From contig JAKEFK010000360.1 in assembly GCA_022616075.1 (NCBI GenBank), positions 1-48,548 on the forward strand: DNA of 48,548 nucleotides. Direction: 5' to 3'. This DNA is from a bacterium. Its GTDB lineage: Bacteria; Acidobacteriota; HRBIN11; JAKEFK01. This document shows positions 23,026 through 30,828 of this stretch, in pieces. The translations under genes were made by a program, and so were the position numbers. Position 1 is the first letter of the stretch. The number at the start of each line of letters is the position of its first letter. The notes under the pieces were generated by a model. It was not told the DNA's origin. It saw only the letters and a program-made list of their open reading frames with translations, and made no database searches.

Positions 23026-25440
23026 ATGCACACACGTAGACTCGGGATTTTACTGACCTTTTTCGCGGTAGCTATTCTAGCGCCGGCCCACTCATCGGCC
23101 AGTGAAGCGGATCTCATTTTGCCAGACCTTGAGGCGGAAACGTTTCAGGGGGTAACCGGATTCAATTTACTGCTAGTCGGTCTGGCAGTTTGTGTCTTTG
23201 GAATGCTGTTTGGAATGATTATGTACCGGCAACTGAAGGGTTTACCTGTGCATCGATCCATGAAAGAGATTTCCGAGTTGATCTACGAAACCTGCAAGAG
23301 CTATCTGATCACACAGGGTAAATTCATCTTGAAACTGGAGTTATTGATCGGTTTTATTATGTTCGTGTATTTCTACTGGTTGCGACATCTACCTCTCGAT
23401 CGAGTGATCATCATTCTCGTCTTCAGTCTTGTTGGAATCGCGGGCAGTTACTGTGTCGCATGGTTCGGGATGCGCATCAATACTTTCGCGAATTCGCGGG
23501 CAGCATTCGCTTCGCTCGGTGGATGTCCCTATCCAACCTACGACATTCCGTTAAAGGCTGGAATGAGTGTAGGCATGCTTCTGATTTCCGTTGAATTAAT
23601 CATCATGCTCGGCATTCTTCTGTTCATTCCCGGTGATTACGCTGGTCCCTGTTTCATCGGTTTCGCGATCGGCGAATCCCTCGGAGCCGCTGCTCTGCGA
23701 ATAGCGGGTGGAATCTTTACAAAGATAGCGGATATCGGCTCCGATCTGATGAAGATTGTTTTCAATATCAAAGAAGATGATGCTAGGAATCCAGGCGTCA
23801 TCGCGGATTGCGTGGGAGATAACGCAGGAGATTCAGTCGGACCAACTGCAGATGGATTTGAAACCTACGGTGTCACCGGAGTGGCCTTAATCACGTTTAT
23901 TATCCTGGCAGTCAATGAAGCCACCGCAGGACCGGACTATGCATCCACACAGGCACAGCTTCTTGTCTGGATTTTTGTGATGCGAATTCTGATGATTATC
24001 ACCAGCGGAGTTTCCTACTGGATTAATCAAATGTGGGCAAAAGCCCGCTACGGGAACTCGGAAGAGTTCAATTTTGAAATTCCCCTTACCTCACTGGTCT
24101 GGATCACTTCGTTTATTTCAATGGGAATGACTTTTCTTGCGTCTTATTACTTGATCCCGAACCTTGGTGACGGCACTCTCTGGTGGAAACTTTCCATGAT
24201 TATTAGTTGTGGCACTCTTGCAGGAGCGTTGATCCCGGAGCTTGTAAAAGTATTTACTTCGACTGAATCGGCTCACGTAAAAGAAATCGTGACCTCCTCC
24301 AGAGAGGGCGGCGCATCCCTCAACATTTTGTCAGGGTTTATCGCAGGCAATTTTAGCGCTTACTGGATGGGTATTGCGATCGTCACTTTAATGGGGATTG
24401 CTTATTACATTAGCACGATGGGGCTTGCTGTTTTGATGGTGGCTCCTGCGATTTTTTCTTTTGGACTGGTTGCCTTCGGATTTCTAGGAATGGGTCCGGT
24501 CACAATCGCAGTCGATTCCTATGGTCCGGTCACGGATAATGCACAATCGGTTTACGAACTTTCGGTGATTGAAACCCAGCCAGGAATTCAAGATGAAATC
24601 AAGAAGGATTTTGGCTTCACACCGGCCTTCGAACGTGCGAAGAAGTATCTCGAAGCAAATGACGGAGCAGGAAATACGTTCAAAGCGACCGCCAAACCAG
24701 TATTGATCGGGACTGCCGTAGTCGGCGCGACAACCTTAATATTTTCCATCATCGTTATATTGACCAGTGGTTTGACCGAAGGGCTGGATCAGCTTTCACT
24801 TCTTCATCCACCATTTTTGCTGGGTCTTGTTACCGGTGGGGCAATGATCTACTGGTTTACTGGAGCCGCAACTCAAGCTGTTGCCACCGGCGCGTACCGT
24901 GCTGTCGAATTCATTAAGAAGAACATCAAGCTGGACAACGAAGCTCAGAAAGCATCCGTGGAAGACAGCAAGCGCGTAGTTGAAATTTGTACCCAGTATG
25001 CGCAAAAAGGAATGTTCAATATCTTTTTATGTGTCCTTTTTGCAACTCTGGCGTTTGCCTGTCTGGAACCTTTTTTCTTTATCGGTTACCTCATCTCCAT
25101 CGCTCTTTTTGGACTTTACCAGGCAATCTTTATGGCCAATGCCGGTGGCGCTTGGGACAACGCGAAAAAGGTGGTTGAAGTAGAATTAAATCAAAAAGGA
25201 ACTCCACTTCATGCCGCCACCGTTGTGGGTGATACTGTTGGCGATCCTTTCAAAGACACTTCCTCCGTAGCGATGAATCCAATCATCAAGTTCACAACTC
25301 TTTTTGGGCTACTGGCCGTTGAGCTTGCAATCGAAATGAATCCTGATATTGCCCACATTCTCGCTGGTGTGTTCTTTCTGGTCTCCGTCTTTTTCGTAAG
25401 GCGTTCCTTCTACGGAATGCGTATTCAAACCCAGAAATAG
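23026..25440 (+). CDS. hppA: Membrane-bound proton-pumping pyrophosphatase
   Basis: Inner-membrane ion-translocating pyrophosphatase, 804 residues and about 16 membrane segments. It couples PPi hydrolysis to cation export. The PPi/Mg-binding motifs are intact but divergent: EDDARNPGVIADCVGDNAGD at about residues 250-269, SYGPVTDNAQSVYEL, and NAGGAWDNAKK plus VVGDTVGDPFKDT near 736. The segment GNTFKA (549-554) has lysine where potassium-dependent enzymes have alanine, so this is predicted to be a potassium-independent proton pump. It is longer than most family members, mainly through an N-terminal signal-like segment (MHTRRLGILLTFFAVAILAP) and the loop after it. ATG 23026 has AGGGAG five bases upstream. 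It is probably monocistronic and divergent from livK. Confidence 0.93.
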   Translation: MHTRRLGILLTFFAVAILAPAHSSASEADLILPDLEAETFQGVTGFNLLLVGLAVCVFGMLFGMIMYRQLKGLPVHRSMKEISELIYETCKSYLITQGKFILKLELLIGFIMFVYFYWLRHLPLDRVIIILVFSLVGIAGSYCVAWFGMRINTFANSRAAFASLGGCPYPTYDIPLKAGMSVGMLLISVELIIMLGILLFIPGDYAGPCFIGFAIGESLGAAALRIAGGIFTKIADIGSDLMKIVFNIKEDDARNPGVIADCVGDNAGDSVGPTADGFETYGVTGVALITFIILAVNEATAGPDYASTQAQLLVWIFVMRILMIITSGVSYWINQMWAKARYGNSEEFNFEIPLTSLVWITSFISMGMTFLASYYLIPNLGDGTLWWKLSMIISCGTLAGALIPELVKVFTSTESAHVKEIVTSSREGGASLNILSGFIAGNFSAYWMGIAIVTLMGIAYYISTMGLAVLMVAPAIFSFGLVAFGFLGMGPVTIAVDSYGPVTDNAQSVYELSVIETQPGIQDEIKKDFGFTPAFERAKKYLEANDGAGNTFKATAKPVLIGTAVVGATTLIFSIIVILTSGLTEGLDQLSLLHPPFLLGLVTGGAMIYWFTGAATQAVATGAYRAVEFIKKNIKLDNEAQKASVEDSKRVVEICTQYAQKGMFNIFLCVLFATLAFACLEPFFFIGYLISIALFGLYQAIFMANAGGAWDNAKKVVEVELNQKGTPLHAATVVGDTVGDPFKDTSSVAMNPIIKFTTLFGLLAVELAIEMNPDIAHILAGVFFLVSVFFVRRSFYGMRIQTQK

Positions 25441-25444
25441 TACG

Positions 25445-25475
25445 TTGCCCGCTCGCCCAACGCTTGTTGTATAAT
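25445..25475 (+). promoter_or_regulatory. Candidate promoter of the beta-barrel gene
   Basis: A consensus TATAAT at 25470-25475 lies 19 bases after TTGCCC (25445-25450). The expected leader is about 50 bases. Confidence 0.35.
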
Positions 25476-25520
25476 GCAGTGTCGGTCAAGCAATTCTTGA
25501 TCTCGATAAATTCCGCTACG

Positions 25521-25528
25521 AGGAGGGG
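25521..25528 (+). promoter_or_regulatory. Ribosome site AGGAGGGG deciding the TTG start
   Basis: A near-perfect Shine-Dalgarno sequence five bases before TTG 25534. It fixes this TTG, which begins the signal peptide, as the start codon. Confidence 0.8.
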
Positions 25529-25533
25529 TTACC

Positions 25534-26106
25534 TTGAAGAAATTCTTACTTGCAATAGTTCTTGGATGTATTCTGTTTGGCTCAGGCACGGCGTATGCCG
25601 GTCAAGGTAGAAACAGCGTGGCTGTAGCCGGTGGTTTGGCCTGGCCAGAAAATATCGACGTAACCTGGTACATCACAGCAGGAGCTCGTTTTCACTTTGA
25701 CGATAACTGGGCAATTGAACCTGATTTTGGCTATTGGAAACAGAATGAAGCTGAAAGAGTGCAGCTGCAGAATGGTGTTCTGATTTACAGTTTGAGAGAT
25801 ATCCATGCCGGCGGAAACGTTCTTTTTATCGGATCCTGGGGTGATATAGGAATGTATGCGGGTGGTGGCGCAGCAGCCCATTGGCGGAAGAGAGAGACGG
25901 AACAAGACGTGAATCCTCCCAAAAACAATCCGGATCTTGAAGAAACACGTTTGGGGTTGCAGATTCTGTGGGGTTTAGATATTCCTATTGCTCACTCGGT
26001 GGATTTCACAGTGGCCATCCGCGATGATTTCATCTTCCGAGATGACGATCTCGATACGCAGACTGTGTTTAAAGCCTACGGTGGCTTGCGTTTCTACTTC
26101 GACTAA
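25534..26106 (+). CDS. Outer-membrane beta-barrel-like protein
   Basis: A 190-residue exported protein with a clear signal peptide cleaved after AYA (MKKFLLAIVLGCILFGSGTAYA). The mature part alternates polar and aromatic/hydrophobic residues (VAVAGGLAWPENIDVTWYIT, NWAIEPDFGYWKQ) and ends in an aromatic residue-rich strand, FKAYGGLRFYFD. This suggests an eight-stranded OmpA/OmpW-like barrel. The terminal F-x-F pattern suits recognition by the Bam machinery. The start is TTG, set by a strong ribosome site. It is an independent unit followed by a palindrome. No substrate can be given. Confidence 0.75.
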   Translation: MKKFLLAIVLGCILFGSGTAYAGQGRNSVAVAGGLAWPENIDVTWYITAGARFHFDDNWAIEPDFGYWKQNEAERVQLQNGVLIYSLRDIHAGGNVLFIGSWGDIGMYAGGGAAAHWRKRETEQDVNPPKNNPDLEETRLGLQILWGLDIPIAHSVDFTVAIRDDFIFRDDDLDTQTVFKAYGGLRFYFD

Positions 26107-26110
26107 AAAG

Positions 26111-26188
26111 ATTCACCGCAGAGAACGCAGAGGACGTAAAGAAAAGAATATTGGAGCTAGTCTCAGCGTTCTCATTCCTCTGCGCTAA
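26111..26188. repeat. Dispersed palindrome, CACCGCAGAGAACGCAGAGG family
   Basis: The left arm TTCACCGCAGAGAACGCAGA starts near 26112. The right arm (TCTCAGCGTTCTC...CCTCTGCG, 26161-26185) is its imperfect inverse. A second copy is at 32219-32308. It lies in the convergent gap between the barrel gene and exbD. Confidence 0.75.
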
Positions 26189-26218
26189 AAAGAAAAAGGC
26201 CTCACACAGTGCGAGGCC
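26182..26218 (-). terminator. Rho-independent terminator of the TonB-ExbBDD operon
   Basis: On the minus strand GGCCTCGCA-CTG-TGTGAGGCC (complement of 26198-26218) forms a 9-bp stem with one G-U pair, followed by TTTTTCTTTTT (26187-26197). It lies 22 bases after the last exbD stop. Confidence 0.9.
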
Positions 26219-26240
26219 AAAATCAAGAAGTAGTTCGTAT

Positions 26241-26663
26241 CTACGAAGGAACGGTCACCTTGTCTGTGATAATTCCAATCCTGTCTGCTCCGGCATTCCG
26301 AATCAAATCCATGGTTTCCATCACAAGCCCGTAGTTCAACTCGTCGTCAGCAGAATAGAAAACTGTTTTGTCGCGCCGGTGTTTAAGAATGTCACTGAGC
26401 CTTAGAGGAAGTTGCTTGATATCGACCTGTTCCCGGTTCAGATAGACTTTATCCTTGTTTACCTGTGTTACCACCAGCTGCTCCTTGGAAATAACCTGTG
26501 ATGTATCCGCCGTAGCCTTTGGCGGAACATTAACGTCGTAACCCATTTGCAGCAGTGGTGTGACGACCATGAAGATGATCAGCAGCACCAAAACGACATC
26601 GACAAGCGGTGTAACATTAATATCAGACTGCAGGGAGCCTTTGCCCCCGAGTGCCATTGCCAT
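26241..26663 (-). CDS. exbD: ExbD/TolR-type biopolymer transport protein, second copy
   Basis: A 140-residue single-pass inner-membrane protein with the family core SDINVTPLVDVVLVLLIIFM. The conserved aspartate of that segment (PLVDVV) is the proton-binding residue of ExbD/TolR. The C-terminal periplasmic domain ends in NAGADRIGIITDKV. With ExbB and TonB it forms the proton-driven motor that energises outer-membrane transport. It follows the first exbD by 16 bases, with GAGG seven bases before ATG, and is followed by a strong terminator. Confidence 0.93.
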   Translation of the reverse strand: MAMALGGKGSLQSDINVTPLVDVVLVLLIIFMVVTPLLQMGYDVNVPPKATADTSQVISKEQLVVTQVNKDKVYLNREQVDIKQLPLRLSDILKHRRDKTVFYSADDELNYGLVMETMDLIRNAGADRIGIITDKVTVPS

Positions 26664-26679
26664 AGTCTCACCTCAAATT

Positions 26680-27099
26680 CTAAGACGCTTCGGGAACCCT
26701 TTCCGTGATTAAACCGACATTTTCATAACCGGCTTCATTGATCATGTCCATGACTTTCTTGATGTCTTTGTAGCGAAGGCGGCTGTCCCCTTTGATCATG
26801 ATCTCCTTTCCGGGGCTACGTTGATACATTTCTTTCATCTGCGTCACAAAATCAGTTTTGGGAACCCAGTTCGTATCAATGTAGATTGTGGAATCGGATT
26901 TTACCGAGACAATCAATTGATTCTCGTTATCCGGTTTCTTATCCGGGTTGGTTGTTAATGGAAGCATGACGTTCACACCTTTCTGCAGCATGGGTGTAAC
27001 AACCATAAAGATAATCAACAAAACGAGAACAACGTCAACCAGCGGAGTTACGTTTATATCAGATTTTACTTCTGGTACGTCAACTGACCCGACTTGCAT
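26680..27099 (-). CDS. exbD: ExbD/TolR-type biopolymer transport protein, first copy
   Basis: A 139-residue paralogue of the next gene with the same core (SDINVTPLVDVVLVLLIIFM) and proton-binding aspartate, but a different periplasmic part (KGVNVMLPLTTNPDKKPDNE). ATG 27099 was preferred to the longer ORF start because it has GGGGGAG close upstream and gives a normal family N-terminus. It overlaps the end of exbB by 20 bases, pointing to coupled translation. Two different ExbD subunits behind one ExbB suggest a mixed ExbD dimer or two alternative motors. Confidence 0.92.
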   Translation of the reverse strand: MQVGSVDVPEVKSDINVTPLVDVVLVLLIIFMVVTPMLQKGVNVMLPLTTNPDKKPDNENQLIVSVKSDSTIYIDTNWVPKTDFVTQMKEMYQRSPGKEIMIKGDSRLRYKDIKKVMDMINEAGYENVGLITERVPEAS

Positions 27100-27775
27100 T
27101 GACTCCCCCACGCCGCTTGATGAAGTAATCCAGCAGCTCGTTGGAAGAATTGCCCATTTCAATATTGAACCGCTCTATGCGGTTCATGAAATAGTTATAC
27201 ATCCAAACAGCAGGGATGGCCACAAACAGACCAAATGCTGTAGTGACCAGAGCCTCTGCGATCCCGGCGGATACGGCACCGAGACCACCGGATCCTGTCA
27301 TAGCCATGCCGCGAAATGCATTAATGATTCCGACAACTGTTCCGAACAATCCGATAAAGGGCGCAGTTGTTCCGATCGTAGCCAGACCGCCAAGACCACG
27401 CTTGAATTCAGCGGATGTCATCGTGGCTTCGCGTTCGATCGCGCGCTTTGCAGCTTCCACGACATCAAACTCCGCTGCTGCGCCAGGATTTTCTGTTTCG
27501 TAGGTAAATTCATACAAGCCTGCTGAAACCACTTTCGCCAGATGGCTCTTTTTGTAGTTTTTGGAAGCGGCAATGACTTCTTTTAGCTTGTTTTGTTTTA
27601 AAAGCTGGGTTGCCTGTGTCGCGAATTTGAGAGATTGTTTTTTGGCCGCATTAAAGGTCAAGTATCTCTCAATCATCAGACCAATGGAATAAATGGACAT
27701 CAGGGCCAGAAGGATGACGACGCTTTTGGCCAGGTAGCCCATAGAGGTCCAAAGGTGTACTATTCCAAATTCCAT
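27080..27775 (-). CDS. exbB: ExbB/TolQ/MotA-type proton channel protein
   Basis: A 231-residue inner-membrane protein with three hydrophobic segments. The family core is LGGLATIGTTAPFIGLFGTVVGIINAF followed by GIAEALVTTAFGLFVAIPAV, the TolQ/ExbB helices that line the proton path. The cytoplasmic part between the first and second helix carries charged helices (KNKLKEVIAASKNYKKSH). ATG 27775 has AGGAGG six bases upstream. Placed between tonB and two exbD genes, it completes a Ton motor. Confidence 0.95.
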   Translation of the reverse strand: MEFGIVHLWTSMGYLAKSVVILLALMSIYSIGLMIERYLTFNAAKKQSLKFATQATQLLKQNKLKEVIAASKNYKKSHLAKVVSAGLYEFTYETENPGAAAEFDVVEAAKRAIEREATMTSAEFKRGLGGLATIGTTAPFIGLFGTVVGIINAFRGMAMTGSGGLGAVSAGIAEALVTTAFGLFVAIPAVWMYNYFMNRIERFNIEMGNSSNELLDYFIKRRGGVNASRVS

Positions 27776-27794
27776 AACGTTCCTCCTAAACCGA

Positions 27795-28526
27795 TTAACG
27801 AAGTGTAAAGTTTACAGTCACGGTAAAGTATACCTTAACAGGACGACCGTTCAATGTTGCCGGCTGGTATTTCCACTGTCTCACTGCATTTACAGCGGCT
27901 TGATCCAGAATCGGATGCAAAGCGCGCAAGACTTTTACTTCTTCAACGCTTCCCGTTTTCGTAATGACCGCTTCCAGAATAACGATACCCTGAATGCGTG
28001 CCTTACGTGCGATTTCCGGATACGGTGGTTCTACTTTTTTTACTAATACAGGCTGCTTTACTTCAGCCGTAATCCGCATCGGAACTTCTTCGGCACCGGG
28101 CGTGCCTCCAATAACTCCGCCAAGAACGCCACCTGTAACACCACCTTCTACTCCGCCTTCCACACCACCTTCCACTCCGCCTTCAACGCCAGTGTCTTCA
28201 TCCTCAGACATATCTTCGGGTGTCGGTAATTCTTCCGGTATGTCAACCGGTTGAAATTCTTTTGTTGGCTCAACTGGTTTGATTTCCTCTTTTGGCTTCA
28301 CCTCTTTCTTCTTAGGAGCTGCCGGAGGAGGCGGCGGTGGTGGCGGTGGAGCTGAAAACAGAGTAACCGGGATCGGCGGCGGCTGGACGGCTTCCACAAA
28401 CCAGTAAGACGCACCGATAATAATGGCTATAGCAACGCCATGTAAAAACATCGAGAGCGGAACGGTTAACCATTTTCGTTTCCCTTCCGTTGTTCCTCTC
28501 GATTCAATTAATGTTTTTTCCCACAT
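27795..28526 (-). CDS. tonB: TonB energy transducer with glycine-valine repeat linker
   Basis: A 243-residue TonB-family protein. A membrane helix lies at about 24-45, then nine consecutive prolines near 60-68, a lysine/proline/glutamate-rich spacer, an unusual run of seven GGV units at 113-141, and the TonB C-terminal domain from about 164 (VEPPYPEIARKARIQGIV, VRQWKYQPATLNGRPV). It spans the periplasm and passes energy from ExbB-ExbD to outer-membrane receptors. ATG 28526 was chosen for its AAGGAGG site (complement of 28534-28540); an upstream extension would overlap the previous gene and displace the membrane helix. No receptor gene is in the window. Confidence 0.95.
   Translation of the reverse strand: MWEKTLIESRGTTEGKRKWLTVPLSMFLHGVAIAIIIGASYWFVEAVQPPPIPVTLFSAPPPPPPPPPAAPKKKEVKPKEEIKPVEPTKEFQPVDIPEELPTPEDMSEDEDTGVEGGVEGGVEGGVEGGVTGGVLGGVIGGTPGAEEVPMRITAEVKQPVLVKKVEPPYPEIARKARIQGIVILEAVITKTGSVEEVKVLRALHPILDQAAVNAVRQWKYQPATLNGRPVKVYFTVTVNFTLR
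28104..28190 (-). repeat. In-frame 12-bp tandem repeats encoding (E/T/L/I)GGV units
   Basis: Seven consecutive units of about 12 bases inside tonB encode EGGV x4 then TGGV, LGGV, IGG. The DNA units differ at third positions, so the protein repeat is under selection or the duplication is not recent. Confidence 0.8.
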
Positions 28527-28539
28527 AGAAAAACCTCCT

Positions 28540-29376
28540 TTATGAGGGCTGATTTGCCGCCGAGCGCAATGCCACGGCCTTCTGCTGAAATTCCTTCGCT
28601 TTCTCAAGCAGCGCGTTATATTCTTCTACCCTATCTTCAGGCACAGTTGCCGGATCTAACGAAATCAATTTCGCTTTTTCCCGTAACAAAAGGTTCATGT
28701 AGAGATAGGCGTCCGCATATTTGGAATTGATCCTAATGGCTTTTTCGAGAGCCGCCATACCGGATTTGATAACTCGCTCCCGTTCCTCAGGTGTGATGTC
28801 AGCAAACTTGTAGGATTTCTCCCAGCAGATAACCCCAATAATATAATAGGCTTCCGCATTATTTGGTTCAACTTGCGCGCGCCGTTCATACCATTTTAAC
28901 GCCTCATCAAATTTGCCGGATTGCGCGTAAAGAAAAGCCAGTTTCTGCATGAAAGCGGTATTTGTATTGTCGCGGGCGAGCTGTTCCTCAAAGTATTTGA
29001 TGGCATCATCCTTCCGGTCCGCATTCAGATACATATTGATCAAATACTCATTTACTTTCGTATCATCAGGATTGCTTTTTTGATATTCTTTGAACGAAGC
29101 GATCGCTCTATCCACGTATTCGAGGTCTTTCGGATGGGTAGAGCCGGGAACATAGAGGGCCATGTAGCTTAGGCCCAGATTCAAGTGGACCGTATCCAGG
29201 CCCGGATCCTTTTCCAGAGCTGATTTATAGGCCTTAATTGCGTCTTCGTACTTTCTTGCTTTGTAATAATCATTTCCTTTTTTGACTTCCATTTTTGCCT
29301 GGAATCGTTTACAGGAAATAAATGTAAGGGATACGAAAAAGACAAGAAAAAGCGATACGATATTTCTTCGATTCAT
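28540..29376 (-). CDS. TPR lipoprotein heading the TonB operon
   Basis: A 278-residue lipoprotein with signal MNRRNIVSLFLVFFVSLTFISC and the modified cysteine at position 22. The mature part is almost entirely TPR repeats (GNDYYKARKYEDAIKAYKSA, TVHLNLGLSYMAL, AFLYAQSGKFDEALKWYERR, AEAYYIIGVICWEKSYKF). It lies 13 bases before tonB, whose ribosome site overlaps its stop, so it belongs to the Ton operon. It may anchor or organise the Ton motor or an associated receptor; this is inference. ATG 29376 and ATG 29385 both fit the signal peptide. A long ORF extension to 29529 runs through the promoter region and was rejected. Confidence 0.82.
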   Translation of the reverse strand: MNRRNIVSLFLVFFVSLTFISCKRFQAKMEVKKGNDYYKARKYEDAIKAYKSALEKDPGLDTVHLNLGLSYMALYVPGSTHPKDLEYVDRAIASFKEYQKSNPDDTKVNEYLINMYLNADRKDDAIKYFEEQLARDNTNTAFMQKLAFLYAQSGKFDEALKWYERRAQVEPNNAEAYYIIGVICWEKSYKFADITPEERERVIKSGMAALEKAIRINSKYADAYLYMNLLLREKAKLISLDPATVPEDRVEEYNALLEKAKEFQQKAVALRSAANQPS

Positions 29377-29508
29377 AAGCTCCATCCTTGAAGGCAACTC
29401 CCCCTCGCCCTTCTGACCTGTTTGGACTTTTTGAGCCAGAAGCTGGGGAAAAAAGAACTCTTTTGGCCCGGCCGTCCCTGGCGAGGACAATGGAAAACCT
29501 GCTGTATA

Positions 29509-29536
29509 TTTATACTCGAGACAGTTCAATTGTCAA
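29509..29536 (-). promoter_or_regulatory. Promoter of the TPR-tonB-exbB-exbD-exbD operon
   Basis: On the minus strand TTGACA (29531-29536) and TATAAA (29509-29514) are separated by 16 bases, close to the sigma-70 consensus. The predicted leader is about 125 bases long. Confidence 0.7.
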
Positions 29537-29545
29537 TATGCCTCT

Positions 29546-30130
29546 TCAGGAAGATTCATGTATTTTGGACACAGTAAAAGAGGAAAAGTTCCTGTCTGAT
29601 TTCATTTTTAATTGGTTTGCGTAGATTTCCCGGATTTTCTTCAATATTTCCTGATATTCATAAGAGCGGTAATCGGGATACGTCCAATCCAATGTCTGGA
29701 TTTTTCTTCTCTCGAAGAGTAATTCTTGCTGCGCAAAAACTCCTTTCCCCAGGTAAATCCGGTGGGCATAGTTCTTGGAGGTGGCAAGAATGAAAGCGGT
29801 CAGGCTTAAGTAGCCCGGATCAATATTGAGGACCCTCTTTTCCGTGTCCAGCTGCGAGTATTTTTCTTCGAGAGAGTTTGTCCAAACCTTAATGACCGCC
29901 AGGTCTGCCGGATCTACCAGTCGTGAAAAACTGATAAAACGGCGCATCAGAGGTTGCCCCATTTCTTTGAAATAATAGTCCGTGAAGTGAAATTCCAATG
30001 GATTCGATTGATAATCAATCTCTCCAAATTCAGTTTCGAAATCAGTTAGAGCCTGTTTGCACCACTTTTCTTCCTTATATAAGAGACCGCAGATGAGCTT
30101 TACGGGCAGTGGAACATCGAACTTCTTCAT
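29546..30130 (-). CDS. DUF4416 family protein
   Basis: A 194-residue protein that fits the DUF4416 family by its start (PVKLICGLLYKEEKWC), the FHFTDYYFKEMG segment, a central NIDPGYLSLTAFILATSKN and the late YPDYRSYEYQ. Members are small soluble proteins of unknown function, found largely in Deltaproteobacteria-like and related phyla. No catalytic residues can be assigned. Its start overlaps the thiE stop by four bases, so the two are translated together. Whether the pairing is functional is unknown. Confidence 0.75.
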   Translation of the reverse strand: MKKFDVPLPVKLICGLLYKEEKWCKQALTDFETEFGEIDYQSNPLEFHFTDYYFKEMGQPLMRRFISFSRLVDPADLAVIKVWTNSLEEKYSQLDTEKRVLNIDPGYLSLTAFILATSKNYAHRIYLGKGVFAQQELLFERRKIQTLDWTYPDYRSYEYQEILKKIREIYANQLKMKSDRNFSSFTVSKIHESS

Positions 30131-30756
30131 GTTTCGTTTAACGATTTCAGTAACCTGGAAACGGTATCGTAGAGATCTCCGTGCCGGTGGAGTTCAGATA
30201 TAAGAGCGATCCCGTCGACCCCTGCGGCGAGAAGTTCCGCGAAGTGATCCTGGCGAATGCCACCAATTGCGACCACTGGTTTGGATTTCCCTTTGAGTAA
30301 AGGGATGATACCGGGTATTCCCAAAGCCGGATTAGAGCTCCGTTTGGTGTGAGTTTCATAAACCGGACCAACCGCAATATAGTCGATTGGAAGCCGGTTC
30401 GCAAGCTCAAACTGTGCCTTATTGTGAGTAGAAAGACCCAGGATTTTTCGGTCTAATAGCGGACGAGCTTGTTCAACAGGAAAATCTTCCTGGCCAAGGT
30501 GAACACCCGACGTTTCCGTAATCAGAGCTATATCGACCCAATCGTTCACAAGACAAGAAACTTGATTCTCCTTGCATAGCGAGGCAAGATCAACTACCAG
30601 CTCGTAAATCGCGCGTTTTGGTAAATTTTTTGCGCGCAACTGGAGAATTTTAGCCCCAGCCCGGATGATTTTGCGTGCGTCCTGTAAGGGATCTTCGCTG
30701 AAATCAGTATCCAGAATCGGATACAAAAATGGAGCACGCGGAAGACCGACAATCAT
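30127..30756 (-). CDS. thiE: Thiamine-phosphate synthase ThiE
   Basis: A 209-residue TIM-barrel enzyme that joins HMP-pyrophosphate and thiazole phosphate to give thiamine phosphate. Family landmarks are ILQLRAKN, LVNDWVDIAL, GVHLGQEDFP, LGLSTHN, YIAVGPVYETHTK and the phosphate-binding VVAIGGI. QLRAK and NDWVD depart slightly from the common QLREK and NDRVD, so specificity could be relaxed or the protein could be a TenI-like relative. No other thiamine gene is in the window. ATG 30756 is preferred over the TTG at 30783, because that upstream extension is encoded by a dispersed palindrome. Confidence 0.85.
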   Translation of the reverse strand: MIVGLPRAPFLYPILDTDFSEDPLQDARKIIRAGAKILQLRAKNLPKRAIYELVVDLASLCKENQVSCLVNDWVDIALITETSGVHLGQEDFPVEQARPLLDRKILGLSTHNKAQFELANRLPIDYIAVGPVYETHTKRSSNPALGIPGIIPLLKGKSKPVVAIGGIRQDHFAELLAAGVDGIALISELHRHGDLYDTVSRLLKSLNET

Positions 30757-30758
30757 TT

Positions 30759-30828
30759 TCAACGCAAAGACGCCAAGGCGCAAAGAAAAAATGATTTAAT
30801 TCTTTGGCGTCTTCGCGTCTTTGCGTTA
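30759..30828. repeat. Dispersed palindrome, AACGCAAAGACGCCAAGGCG family
   Basis: Left arm AACGCAAAGACGCCAAGGCG (30761-30780) and right arm CGTCTTCGCGTCTTTGCGTT (30809-30828) are inverted copies. It sits between accC and thiE, touches the accC stop codon and is related to the unit at 5891-5915. Confidence 0.8.

Noticed and set aside
28104-28190. Possible CRISPR-like short repeat array
   Set aside because: The 12-base units are contiguous, in frame and encode GGV repeats in TonB; there are no spacers.
29377-29529. N-terminal extension of the TPR lipoprotein
   Set aside because: The segment contains the operon promoter and its leader, and the lipoprotein signal begins at 29376 or 29385.
30757-30783. 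Longer ThiE start at TTG 30783
   Set aside because: The added residues are encoded by a dispersed palindrome, not by enzyme sequence.
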